DNA of 64,000 bases from JBOZRQ01 sp050789255. Its GTDB lineage: Bacteria; Bacillota; Sulfobacillia; Symbiobacteriales; Symbiobacteriaceae. The notes under the pieces were generated by a model, which was not told where the DNA came from, did no database searches, and saw only the letters and a program-made list of their open reading frames with translations. Numbering within the stretch: the stretch's first letter is position 1; every line of letters starts with the position of its first letter. The position numbers and the translations under genes are program-made. Positions 42,673-51,403 of this stretch are shown here, piece after piece. Location: positions 62,001-126,000 of the forward strand of contig JBOZRQ010000057.1 in NCBI GenBank assembly GCA_050789255.1, given 5' to 3'.

Positions 42673-43032
42673 CTACTTTGCCGGGGCACAGACCATGAAG
42701 ATATTGCCGTCCGGGTCCTTGAAGTTGAAGAAGTGACCGTGGAGGATCTCCGAGAGCAGCTCCACCCCTTGCGACTGCATGTGGGCATAGGCCGCCTGGA
42801 TGTCTTCGGTCATGAACTGGAAGGCGGGCGCCCGGAAGACCGGCACCTCGCCGGCGGGGGTACGGAGCTTGGCGTCGAGGTTGAGCCAGACTCCGTTTGC
42901 CAGCTTCGTGCACCAGAGGTGCCCGAACAGCACCGGGCTGTCAGGCAGCCCGAAGACCCGCATGTACCAATCCTTCGCCTTCTCGATATCCGACACGGGC
43001 ACAAACACACCACCGATCGATGCAGGAAACAT
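42673..43032 (-). CDS. VOC-family (glyoxalase-like) protein
   Basis: A 119-residue single VOC unit pair: SIGGVFVPVSDIEKAKDWYM followed by VFGLPD, and the second half FQFMTEDIQAAYAHMQSQGVE ending in NFKDPDGNIFMV. The pattern matches bleomycin-resistance/glyoxalase proteins. GGGAGGGGAATCC precedes the ATG at 43032. Substrate unknown. It is divergent from the small gene at 43146. Confidence 0.8.
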   Translation of the reverse strand: MFPASIGGVFVPVSDIEKAKDWYMRVFGLPDSPVLFGHLWCTKLANGVWLNLDAKLRTPAGEVPVFRAPAFQFMTEDIQAAYAHMQSQGVELLSEILHGHFFNFKDPDGNIFMVCAPAK

Positions 43033-43145
43033 GGATTCCCCTCCCAGAAGCAATTACGTCACTATCAGAAGTTCCCGCACCGTCACTTGCTCTCCTGCCA
43101 GATGCGAATACCTCTGAAGACTGCAACGGAAAGGGAGGAGCACTA

Positions 43146-43592
43146 GTGACGGACAAGCCCACGGTGAACGAGATGATGGAGGCGTACGCCCAGGATGCGG
43201 TCGACCATGCCAAGCTGGCAATGGGCATCACGCTCGACTTTTCCGTGGAGAGCGTACGGAGTGTCGAAACCATTCTGTCTCGCTTGTATGAGGCCAGACC
43301 GAAGGGATTCGTAGCCCGGCTGCTACGCCGGGGCCCCTCGGAGGAGGATATCTATATGCTTGCCAAGATGTACGGCGGCTACATAGGTGAGGTACTGCGT
43401 CGTCACTCCGGAGGCGAGTGGTTCTTCGACACCGAGGTCGTGCCAGGCTCAACCGTGATCGGACTGCGTAAGGAGGACGAGAGGGTGTGGCCCCCCGCCA
43501 AGGTCGCCAAGCGGTTGACCGATGGCCCCGAGGATAACGTATGGGTCTACATCCAAGTCCTCCTCGGACCCAATCAATCGGCCACCGACTAG
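43146..43592 (+). CDS. Hypothetical protein
   Basis: Unrecognised 148-residue soluble protein. A helical first half (EMMEAYAQDAVDHAKLAMGI, VRSVETILSRLYEA) is followed by IYMLAKMYGGYIGEVLRRHS and GEWFF, then VWPPAKVAKRLTDGPEDNVW. The 'GxYxGEVxxxxxGGxW' pattern recurs in small uncharacterised Firmicute and actinobacterial proteins, as far as I recall. The GTG at 43146 has GGGAGGAGCACTA. Its stop overlaps that of the convergent truncated S8 gene on CTAG. Confidence 0.6.
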   Translation: MTDKPTVNEMMEAYAQDAVDHAKLAMGITLDFSVESVRSVETILSRLYEARPKGFVARLLRRGPSEEDIYMLAKMYGGYIGEVLRRHSGGEWFFDTEVVPGSTVIGLRKEDERVWPPAKVAKRLTDGPEDNVWVYIQVLLGPNQSATD

Positions 43593-44083
43593 TAGTGGAA
43601 AACAGAAATTCGCATCGGAATTTGACCGATCTCCTCGTACTTGAGCAGGCGCCCCTTGTACTCCTCGTGCTCCAGCAGCAGGGACTGGTCGATGAACGCC
43701 ACGTGCACGCCCCGGCCCGTTATGCCTGCCTCATGGAGCGCCCGTACGCCCAGTCCCGGGTTCTTCCCCAGCTCCAGAATCCGCCGCGGATCGTACTTGG
43801 TCGGCTTCTGCTTAGGCCACCTGGTATCAGTATCAAACGAAGCGTACTTCATGAGCACGTCCCCGGACTTCCGGAGGTCCAGCCCGCTCATGTCTGCCAG
43901 CCGCAGGTCCACCGGGAACGAGTTATCCGCCTGCACTGGCTCCGCAGGAGGGCTCGACCAGGTCTTCTTTAACAAAGACCAATTTGCGACCGTGGGTCTG
44001 CGGCTGAACTGCGGATTCTCCACGGCCGGGGCCGGTACGACGGCTCGGGCACAGCCAACCAGGTTCACGAGCAGCAGCACCAA
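43589..44083 (-). pseudogene. Truncated S8 (subtilase) peptidase copy
   Basis: A 164-residue frame similar to the first 140 residues of the intact S8 peptidase at 48095: ILELGKNPGLGVRALHEAGI and VHVAFIDQSLLLEHEEYKGR correspond to its catalytic Asp region. It ends soon after, so the catalytic His and Ser are missing. The start is poor: a TTG with no nearby ribosome site, and a stop just upstream. LVNLVGC looks like a lipobox. Probably a broken gene, though a secreted Asp-domain fragment cannot be excluded. Confidence 0.65.
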
Positions 44084-44250
44084 TCCGAACAGCAGGGTTG
44101 CACCTTTAAATACTTATTCGATTATAAACTACGAAACACATCTGACCGGCCATGCGATAGAATGTTTAGTAAAACACGAATTGGTTAGCAGGAAAGATAC
44201 CTGGGCTTCGCAGAACGTCACACTCCACACATTTGATGGGGGTGGTCCGT

Positions 44251-45864
44251 GTGACGATGAGGTATCCCTTGACGCTGCACACCATGCTGGAGCGTGCCAG
44301 GCTACTCTTTCCCAACAAGGAGATCGTCAGCCGCATGTCCTCGGGCGTTGTGCGCCACACCTACGCCCAGTACTACGCCCGCACGTGCCAGCTGGCCCAT
44401 GCCCTGAAGGGGTTAGGCGTCGGGAGGGGCGACAAGGTCGCCACCTTCGCCTGGAACCATCACCGCCATCTGGAGGCCTACTTCGCGGCCCCCTGCATGG
44501 GCGCCGTCCTGCACACCGTGAACATCCGCCTGCCGTCCGAGCACATCGTGTTCGTGCTCAACCACGCAGAGGACAAGGTGCTGTTGGTCGATGCGGACCT
44601 GCTGCCCGCGATTTTGGCCGTGCGCAGCCAGCTCAAGAGCATCGAGCACATCGTGGTGATGGCCGACCAGCCGGTCGATGCGCCTGACACCTTGGACTAC
44701 GAGCGGCTCCTGGAGGCGCAGCCCACCACCTACGACTGGCCCGGCGACATCGACGAGTGGGACCCGGCAGGTCTTTGCTACTCCAGCGCCACCACGGGCA
44801 ACCCCAAGGGCGTGGTGTATGCGCACCGGGCGATCTACCTGCACACCATGATGGTCTGCATGGCCGATACCGCAGCCATTTCGGAGCGGGATGCGCTGAT
44901 GCCGGTGGTGCCGATGTTTCATGTCAACGCCTGGGGGCTCCCGTTCGCCGGCCTGTGGATGGGCGCCAAACAGGTGATGCCCGGCCCCCGCCCCACCCCG
45001 GCGGACCTGGCCCAGCTGATGCAGGATGAGAAGGTCACGGTGACCGCAGGCGTTCCGACCGTGTGGCTCGGGCTCCTGCAGGTCCTGGAGAAGGGCAACT
45101 ACGACCTGTCACACCTGAACCGCATCCTGTGCGGCGGCTCGGCCGTGCCCCGGGCCCTGGCGGAGGCGTACAGACACAAGGTGGGCCTGCCGATCGTGCA
45201 CGCCTACGGCATGACCGAGGCCGCACCGGTCACCCATTTCTGCACCCTGAAGAGCGATCTGGAGTCCAAGCTGACGCCCGAAGGGCAGCAGGATATCCGG
45301 GACAAGCAGGGGCTGCTGGTGCCGGGCCTGGAGATGAAGGTGTTTGACGCCAGCGGCAACGAGGTGCCCTGGGATGGCAAGACCTTCGGCGAGGTCTGCC
45401 TGCGGGGGCCGTGGATCGCCTCGGAGTACTATGACGACGAGCGCAGCCGGGACACCTTCGTCGATGGCTGGTACCATACCGGCGACGTCGGCGTGATCGA
45501 CCCGGAGGGCTACCTCAAGCTGGTCGACCGGGCCAAGGACGTGATCAAGTCCGGCGGCGAGTGGATCTCCTCCGTCGACCTGGAGAACGCCGTGATGGCG
45601 GTTGAGGGGGTCGCCGAGGCCGCGGTCATCGCCTGTCCTCACAGCGTGTGGGACGAGCGGCCGCTCGCCTGCGTGGTGCCCCGGCAGGAGGCGAAGGGCC
45701 GGCTGAACAAGGAAGCGATCCTGGAGTTCCTGAAGACGAAGTTCCCCTCCTACTGGGTGCCCGACGATGCCGTCTTCGTGGACGAGATCCCCAAGACCGG
45801 CACCGGCAAGTTCGACAAGAAGGTGCTGCGCGCCCGGTACAAGGATCACTACAAGGTCGGCTAG
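44251..45864 (+). CDS. Acyl-CoA ligase / AMP-dependent synthetase, intact copy
   Basis: A 537-residue adenylate-forming enzyme that should activate a fatty or aryl acid with ATP and then CoA. Motifs: SSATTGNPKGVVYAHRAIY (P-loop), VPMFHVNAWGLPF, AYGMTEAAPV, the adenylate-binding DGWYHTGDVGVIDPEGYLKL with RAKDVIKSGGEWIS, and the catalytic Lys in PKTGTGKFDKKVLR. It resembles medium/long-chain acyl-CoA synthetases. The GTG at 44251 aligns with the ATG of the broken copy and follows GGGGGTGG. Two further partial copies lie at 49305 and 55374. Its stop overlaps the kinase stop on CTAG. Confidence 0.9.
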   Translation: MTMRYPLTLHTMLERARLLFPNKEIVSRMSSGVVRHTYAQYYARTCQLAHALKGLGVGRGDKVATFAWNHHRHLEAYFAAPCMGAVLHTVNIRLPSEHIVFVLNHAEDKVLLVDADLLPAILAVRSQLKSIEHIVVMADQPVDAPDTLDYERLLEAQPTTYDWPGDIDEWDPAGLCYSSATTGNPKGVVYAHRAIYLHTMMVCMADTAAISERDALMPVVPMFHVNAWGLPFAGLWMGAKQVMPGPRPTPADLAQLMQDEKVTVTAGVPTVWLGLLQVLEKGNYDLSHLNRILCGGSAVPRALAEAYRHKVGLPIVHAYGMTEAAPVTHFCTLKSDLESKLTPEGQQDIRDKQGLLVPGLEMKVFDASGNEVPWDGKTFGEVCLRGPWIASEYYDDERSRDTFVDGWYHTGDVGVIDPEGYLKLVDRAKDVIKSGGEWISSVDLENAVMAVEGVAEAAVIACPHSVWDERPLACVVPRQEAKGRLNKEAILEFLKTKFPSYWVPDDAVFVDEIPKTGTGKFDKKVLRARYKDHYKVG

Positions 45865-47183
45865 CGGGACGGTAGGTAGAGCTCAAACCTCGTCCCCCCG
45901 CCCGGACGGCTGATGACCGAGAGTTTGCCCCCGTGCGCCTTCATCACGCTCGACGCGATGGCCAGCCCCAGCCCCGCGCCCCCTGTCTGCCGGGAGCGGG
46001 ACGGGTCCGCCCGATAGAGCGGCTCGAAAATGAACGGCAGGTCCTCGGCTGCGATTCCTTCGCCCGTGTCGGTCACAGCGAGGACCGGCCCCGGCAGGGC
46101 TTCAACGGTGACGCTCCCGCCGGCAGGCGTATGCCGGATCGCATTCTCCAGCAAGTTGTCCAACGCCCGGCCCATCAGGTGGCGGTCCACATCCAGCACC
46201 CCGGGTGTATCGGGTTGGATGGCGAAGGTAAGCGCAACCCCTTGCTCGGCTGCCTGTGGCGCCATACCCGCCACCGCCTCCGCCAGCAACTCACTGGTCG
46301 CCACTGGCTCCCGCCGAACCTCCTGCTCCAGGTAATCCAGCTTGCTGTAAGTAAATAGATCATCCACCAGGCGGTCCATTTGGGCCGCCTTTGCCGCGCA
46401 GACCTCCAGGTACCGGTCCACCTGCTCCGGTGTGCGCGCCACCCCTTTCTGCATCCCCTCGATGTACCCGCGGATGGAGAAAAGCGGGGTACGCAGATCA
46501 TGCACAATCGAAGCGATGAAGCGCTGCCGTTCAGCTTCCAGCGCTGCCTGGCGGTCCATAGCCGACCGCAGGCTGTCTCGCATCGTTCGGAATGACCCCG
46601 CCAGCTCGTCGAGTTCCTGAATCCACGACCGGGGCAGCTGTACGTCCCACTCCCGGCGGCTCAGTTGGCCCGACGCCCGGGTGAGCGCCGTGACCGGGCG
46701 GGTGAGGGTGCGTGTCAGCAGCACGATCGCCAGGGCGATGGCCAGGAACACCGACAGCGGTTCCGCCATGCGCAGGCCCACGGGGATGCCGGAGCTTGCG
46801 TAAAGCATCACCCACCACCTACTGGTTCCCATGGTGCCATAATCAGTGCCGTAAGAGACCGGCCGGTCGGGGTCCAGCCCCCGGAGTGCGTCGCGGGGGC
46901 TTGCGTATATCAGGCTTTGGTCCGGCCCCATGAGCAGGATCTGGAAGTGACCCTTCCGCCCTTCCTCGGCCAGGGCGGCCTGCAACGCCGGATCGGCCCA
47001 GTTCGCGTCGCCCCGCCCTACCATCTGCCTGGCCCGGTCCCGGGCACGACTCGCCTCCGTGGCCTGATCTTGCCACTGCGCATACCCGAAAGACTGCAGC
47101 ACGTTGTAGCTCAACGCCGATAGGGCAGCCGTGAGGGCCAGCGCCAGCAGGATGGCGAGAAAGACGGGAATTCGCCGCTTCAT
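45861..47183 (-). CDS. Sensor histidine kinase (EnvZ/HPK1 type)
   Basis: A 440-residue membrane kinase: helix about 7-28, an extracytoplasmic region of about 110 residues, second helix about 142-162, HAMP about 160-215, HisKA with IVHDLRTPLFSIRGYIEGMQ, and HATPase with NLLENAIRHTPAGGSV, DTGEGIAAEDLPFIFEPLYR and GAGLGLAIASSVMKAHGG. It overlaps the response regulator gene by four bases and is co-transcribed after it. The signal is unknown. Confidence 0.92.
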   Translation of the reverse strand: MKRRIPVFLAILLALALTAALSALSYNVLQSFGYAQWQDQATEASRARDRARQMVGRGDANWADPALQAALAEEGRKGHFQILLMGPDQSLIYASPRDALRGLDPDRPVSYGTDYGTMGTSRWWVMLYASSGIPVGLRMAEPLSVFLAIALAIVLLTRTLTRPVTALTRASGQLSRREWDVQLPRSWIQELDELAGSFRTMRDSLRSAMDRQAALEAERQRFIASIVHDLRTPLFSIRGYIEGMQKGVARTPEQVDRYLEVCAAKAAQMDRLVDDLFTYSKLDYLEQEVRREPVATSELLAEAVAGMAPQAAEQGVALTFAIQPDTPGVLDVDRHLMGRALDNLLENAIRHTPAGGSVTVEALPGPVLAVTDTGEGIAAEDLPFIFEPLYRADPSRSRQTGGAGLGLAIASSVMKAHGGKLSVISRPGGGTRFELYLPSR

Positions 47184-47878
47184 CGCCCCCTGCCCCCCTC
47201 GAACCGATAGCCCACGCCCCGCACGGTTTTGATGAAGGTCGGGTCGACCGGATCCGGCTCGATCTTCTCCCGCAGGTTGGCCACATGCACCGTCACCGTA
47301 TGCAGGTCACCAAAGTCGCCCCAGACGCGATCAAAGAGCTGCTCCCTGGAGAGGGCCTGTCCGGTGTGGTCGGCCAGGCAGAGCAGCAGGTCGTACTCGG
47401 TGGTCGTCAGGTGCACCGGTTCGCCCTGCACCGTAACCACCCGAGCCGTCGTGTCAATGGCGAAGTGACCGAAGTCGCGCTTGGCGGTGGAAGCTGCTTC
47501 AGATTTCGTGGCGTATGTACGATATCGCCGCACCATGGCCTTGACGCGGCTGACCACCTCGGCGGCTGAGACGCGCTTGCTGATGTAATCATCTGCCCCC
47601 AGCCCAAGGCCCCGGATCTTGTTGGTCTCCTGGTCGTGGGCGCTCAGGAAGAGGATCGGAACCAGTGACCGCTCCCGGATGAGTCGGCACAGTTCATACC
47701 CCGACCTACCCGGCATCATCACATCGAGCAGGATGCAGTCAAATTCCGGCCCCGCCATCTTTTGAAGGCCTGCCTCGCCGTCAAAGGCCAACTCCACCTC
47801 AAACCCGTCGGCTGCCAGAAAGTCACGGAGCAGTTCCGCGATCTCTCGCTCATCGTCGACAATCAGTACTCGCGCCAT
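47180..47878 (-). CDS. OmpR/PhoB-family response regulator
   Basis: A 232-residue regulator: receiver domain with LIVDDEREI, the phospho-Asp in CILLDVMMPGRSG, and Lys in ADDYISKRVSAAEV (the usual KPF is changed to KRV). C-terminal winged HTH with LTTTEYDLLLCLADHTGQAL and VTVHVANLREKIEP, FIKTVRGVGYRF. It is divergent from the S8 peptidase gene at 48095 across about 215 bases and likely regulates it; that link is inferred from position. Confidence 0.92.
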   Translation of the reverse strand: MARVLIVDDEREIAELLRDFLAADGFEVELAFDGEAGLQKMAGPEFDCILLDVMMPGRSGYELCRLIRERSLVPILFLSAHDQETNKIRGLGLGADDYISKRVSAAEVVSRVKAMVRRYRTYATKSEAASTAKRDFGHFAIDTTARVVTVQGEPVHLTTTEYDLLLCLADHTGQALSREQLFDRVWGDFGDLHTVTVHVANLREKIEPDPVDPTFIKTVRGVGYRFEGGRGR

Positions 47879-48094
47879 CCGTCGATCTGCACTCCTTCGT
47901 TTGCTGCAACGAGTCAGGGTGGGTGTGCATTCTTGAGCAGATCTTGATCATTCCCGGACGGGACTTTGAACTGGTTTCCGTATGATGAAACCAAGCGGAA
48001 ACCCCACGGTTTTCCCCACCTTTCGGGGTTCGTCTCCGGGGTTCCTGCCGGCAGCCGCAGCAGCACACGTCGTGGAAATCAGGAGGCAGTCATC

Positions 48095-49225
48095 ATGAAG
48101 AGGAAGCGCATCAAATGGATCGCAGGGTTCGTCGCCGCTGCAGTGATCCTGTCGGGTGGCCTGGTGTCGGCCGCTCTCGTCTGGGGAAGGGTGCCCAAGA
48201 CCGTCACGATGGATTGGATCCTGGCGCACGAAGACGACGGTATCCTCGGGCGTGACGCCCGGAACGCAGACTTCACCCAGTTAAGCCCGCCAGAGCTGGC
48301 ACGGCTTAACTTCGACAGCAACACGCAGTGGCCCGATCAGAGCCACCTGCCCGCCTGGTTCCAGCCGGATGAGGTGCTGGAGGCGGCCAAGGATCCCGGC
48401 CTGGGGCTCAGGGAGCTGCATCGGCAAGGGATTACCGGCAAAGGAATCAACGTGGCTGTCATCGACAAGCATATCCTGCCGGAGCACCGGGAGCTGGCAG
48501 GGCGCATCAAGTACATCGAAGTCTCCCCGGAGAAACAGGACGACCGCACACCGCACTTCCATGGCATGGCGGCGGCCAGCATCCTGGCGGGCGCCACCGT
48601 GGGCGTCGCCCCTGAAGCCTTGCTGTACTACTTCGCCGTGCCCAACGACAGGGCCGGCTTCAAGAACTACGTGGTCGCCCTGGAACAGCTCCTCGCGTTG
48701 AACGCCACCCTGCCCCGGGAGCAGAAGATCCGCGTCGTCTCCGTGTCGTGGGGTCCGAGCAACAGGGACCCCGAGACCAAGAGTGCCTGGCTCGCCCTGG
48801 TGGCGAAGGCTCGGGAGCAAGGGACGGAGGTCGTCGACTCCGGACAGCGGGCTGAGGTCAATTACACCTGTGCCGGGGTGCTGCCGGGACGGGACCGGAA
48901 CGACCCCGAAACCTATGAGTGGGCCGCCTGGTTGAACAACGGCCGCGGCCCGACGATCCCGGAAAAGGTGCTGGGCGTGCCGGCCAGCTACCGCACGACC
49001 GCCTCGGTAGCCGGTCCGGACGCCTACGTCTACTGGGGCGACAGCGGCGTTAGCTGGGCCATTCCCTATGTGGCGGGCCTGCTGGCCCTGGGCCAGCAGG
49101 TGAGCCCGGGCGCCGATTTTGATGATCTCTACCGGGCGCTGGAGCAGACGGCCACGCCCAACGCCAAGGGTGTCCCCATGCTCAACCCGGCGGCCTATAT
49201 CAAAGCTGTGCAAACGGATTTTTAG
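48095..49225 (+). CDS. S8-family (subtilisin-like) serine peptidase, membrane-anchored
   Basis: A 376-residue protein with an N-terminal hydrophobic segment (about 8-30) and a subtilase domain: catalytic Asp in NVAVIDKHILPEH (D124), His in TPHFHGMAAASILAG (H156) and Ser in GDSGVSWAIPYVAG (S320, in place of the usual GTSMAAPHVAG). The changed motifs are divergent for S8, but all three residues are present. AGGAGGCAGTCATC precedes the ATG. It is divergent from an OmpR-type regulator and directly followed by the broken acyl-CoA ligase copy. Confidence 0.82.
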   Translation: MKRKRIKWIAGFVAAAVILSGGLVSAALVWGRVPKTVTMDWILAHEDDGILGRDARNADFTQLSPPELARLNFDSNTQWPDQSHLPAWFQPDEVLEAAKDPGLGLRELHRQGITGKGINVAVIDKHILPEHRELAGRIKYIEVSPEKQDDRTPHFHGMAAASILAGATVGVAPEALLYYFAVPNDRAGFKNYVVALEQLLALNATLPREQKIRVVSVSWGPSNRDPETKSAWLALVAKAREQGTEVVDSGQRAEVNYTCAGVLPGRDRNDPETYEWAAWLNNGRGPTIPEKVLGVPASYRTTASVAGPDAYVYWGDSGVSWAIPYVAGLLALGQQVSPGADFDDLYRALEQTATPNAKGVPMLNPAAYIKAVQTDF

Positions 49226-49304
49226 CAGAAACCGAATTGATAAGCCAGCAAGGTCACCGGGCTTTGCAGAACGTCGAATTCCGCACATTTGATGGGGGGT
49301 CCGT

Positions 49305-50890
49305 ATGGCGATGAGGTATCCCCTGACTCTGCACACCATCTTGGAGCGTGCCAGGCTGCTTTTTCCCAACAAGGAGATCGTCAGTTGCACGGCCTCGGGC
49401 GTTGTGCGCCACACCTGTGCCCAGTACTATGCGCGCACCTGAAAGGGCTAGGCGTCGGGGCGGGGCTACAAGGTCGCCACCTTCGCCTTGAACCAGCACC
49501 GCCATCTGGAGGCCTACTTTGCCGTTCTCTGCATGGGCGCCGTCCTGCACACCGTCAACAACCGCCTACCGGCCGAGCACATTCTGTTCGTTCTCAACCA
49601 CGCGGCAGACAAGGTGCTGTTGGTCGATGCGGACCTGCTGCCCGCCAGTATGGCCGTGCGCAGCCGGCTCAAGAGCGTCGAGCACATCGTGGTCATGGCC
49701 GACCTCCCTGTCGATGCGCCTGACACCTTGGACGATGAGCGGCTCCTGGAGGCACAGCCCACCAGCTATGACTGGCCCGGCGATCGACGAGTGGGAGCCC
49801 GCAGGTCTGTGCTACTACAGCGCGACCACGGGCAATCCGAAGGGTGTCGTCTATGCGCACCGTGCGATCTACCTGGACACCATGATGGTCTGCATGGCCG
49901 ACACCGCCGCCATCTCCGAGTTGGACGACCTGATGCCAGTGGTGCCCATGTTCCATATCAACGCCTGGGGGCTCCCCTTCGCGGGCCTGTGGATGGGCGC
50001 CAAACAGGTGATGCCCGGCCCCCGCCCCACCCCGGCGGACCTGGCTCAGCTGTTGCAGGATGAGAAGGTCACGGTCACGGCCGGCGTGCCGACCGTGTGG
50101 CTGGGCCTCCTCCAGGTGCTGGAGAAGGGCAGCTACGATCTTTCGCACCTCAAACGCATCCTGTGCTGCGGCTCCGCCGTGCCTCGTGCTGGCAGAGGTC
50201 TACCGCCACAACGTGGGCCTGCCGATCGTGCACGCTTACGGCATGACCGAGGCCGCATCGGTCAACCAATTCTGTACGTTGAAGAGCGATCTTGAGTCCA
50301 AGCTGACGGCCGAAGGGCAGAAGGATATCCGGGACACGCAGGGACTGATGGTGTCTGGCCTTGAGATGAAAGTCCTCGACGCCAGCGGGAGCGATGTCCC
50401 CTGGGATGGCAAAACCTTCGGGGAGGTCCGCCTGCGCGGTCCGTGGACCGCCTGGAGCACCATAACGACGAGCGCAGCCTGGAGACCTTCGTGGATGGAT
50501 GGTACCGCACGGGGACATCGGCGTGATCGACCCGGAGGGCTGCCTGAAGCTGGTCGACCGGGCCAAGGATGTGATCAAGTCGGGCGGCAAGTGGATCTCC
50601 TTGGTGGACCTGGAGAACACTGTCATGGCGGTTGACGGAGTCGCCGAGGCTGCGGTGCCTGCCCACACAACGTTTGGGATGAGCGCCCGCTCACCTGCGT
50701 GGTGCCCCGGAAGGAGGCCAAGGGCAGGCTTAGTACGGAGGCGATCCTGGAGTTCCTGAAGACCAAGTTCCCCTCCTACTGGGTGCCCGACGATGCCGTC
50801 TTCGTCGACGAGATCCCCAAGACCGGCACCGGCAAGTTCGACAAGAAGGTGCTACGCGCCCGGTACAAGGACCATTACAAGGTTGAATAG
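49305..50890 (+). pseudogene. Acyl-CoA ligase, frameshifted copy
   Basis: Colinear with the intact ligase at 44251 from start to end, including about 70 bases of leader. Breaks: a roughly 20-base deletion near 49440 that brings TGA into frame, a 2-base loss near 49786, and further shifts near 50188, 50455, 50505 and 50660. Most codons between breaks are intact, so decay is recent or slow. It ends at TAG 50888-50890 followed by a GC-rich hairpin. Its last part is closer to the fragment at 55374 than to the intact gene. Confidence 0.88.
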
Positions 50891-50895
50891 ACGAC

Positions 50896-50932
50896 GTAGG
50901 GCGCCGCTCCCTCAGGGCCGGCGCCCTACTTT
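50896..50932 (+). terminator. Terminator after broken ligase copy
   Basis: GTAGGGCGCCG (50896-50906) pairs with CGGCGCCCTAC (50919-50929), followed by TTT. A similar hairpin follows the third ligase fragment near 55742-55772. Confidence 0.75.
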
Positions 50933-51403
50933 CGCCTCGAAAGACAAGTTTGGCGGTGTCGACAGTCACGTATCCGCGTCCGTCCCTTCGAAAGCTGATG
51001 GCCGAACTACTCCCCTCAGGCGCGTTCATTCTAAACAGCCATACCTGACCAGTTATCAAGACAGCAATGAGCGAGCAAAGATGCTATCACCCTAACTTGA
51101 CCGGCGTAACCACGCGCGTGTGGACGAAGAGAACACTTACTGCTCCAGGCTTACCCGATACCTCTTGAGTCCCCCCCGAAGCGGCTGGGCCACCCCCTCC
51201 AACTTGACACAAGCCGAGATAGGCCTCCCCGAAAACCTTGTTGCCCTTGTGAAAGACTCTGGTGGCTTGCGCTGCTTCAAGCGCTCACTCGATTCTGCTA
51301 AGAACTATCGACGTTAGCATCACCAACTAGATGGCTATTGCGTTAGATTGGTAAAATTCTTAGAATACAGTATACGAACCAGGCAATTTCGAGGGGGGAC
51401 AAC
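50933..51403. other. Intergenic stretch before the NTPase gene
   Basis: No supported gene. Base composition becomes A/T-richer toward the NTPase. A 65-codon frame at 51120-51317 has no ribosome site. A promoter candidate lies at 51348-51376. Confidence 0.5.
51348..51376 (+). promoter_or_regulatory. Candidate promoter of the KAP NTPase
   Basis: TTGGTA (51348-51353), 17 bases, TATACG (51371-51376). The spacer holds the dyad ATTCT-T-AGAAT (51356-51366), a possible operator. Start codon at 51404. Confidence 0.5.

Noticed and set aside
51120..51317. 65-codon plus-strand frame before the NTPase gene
   Set aside because: No ribosome-binding site, no family resemblance, and low-quality composition.
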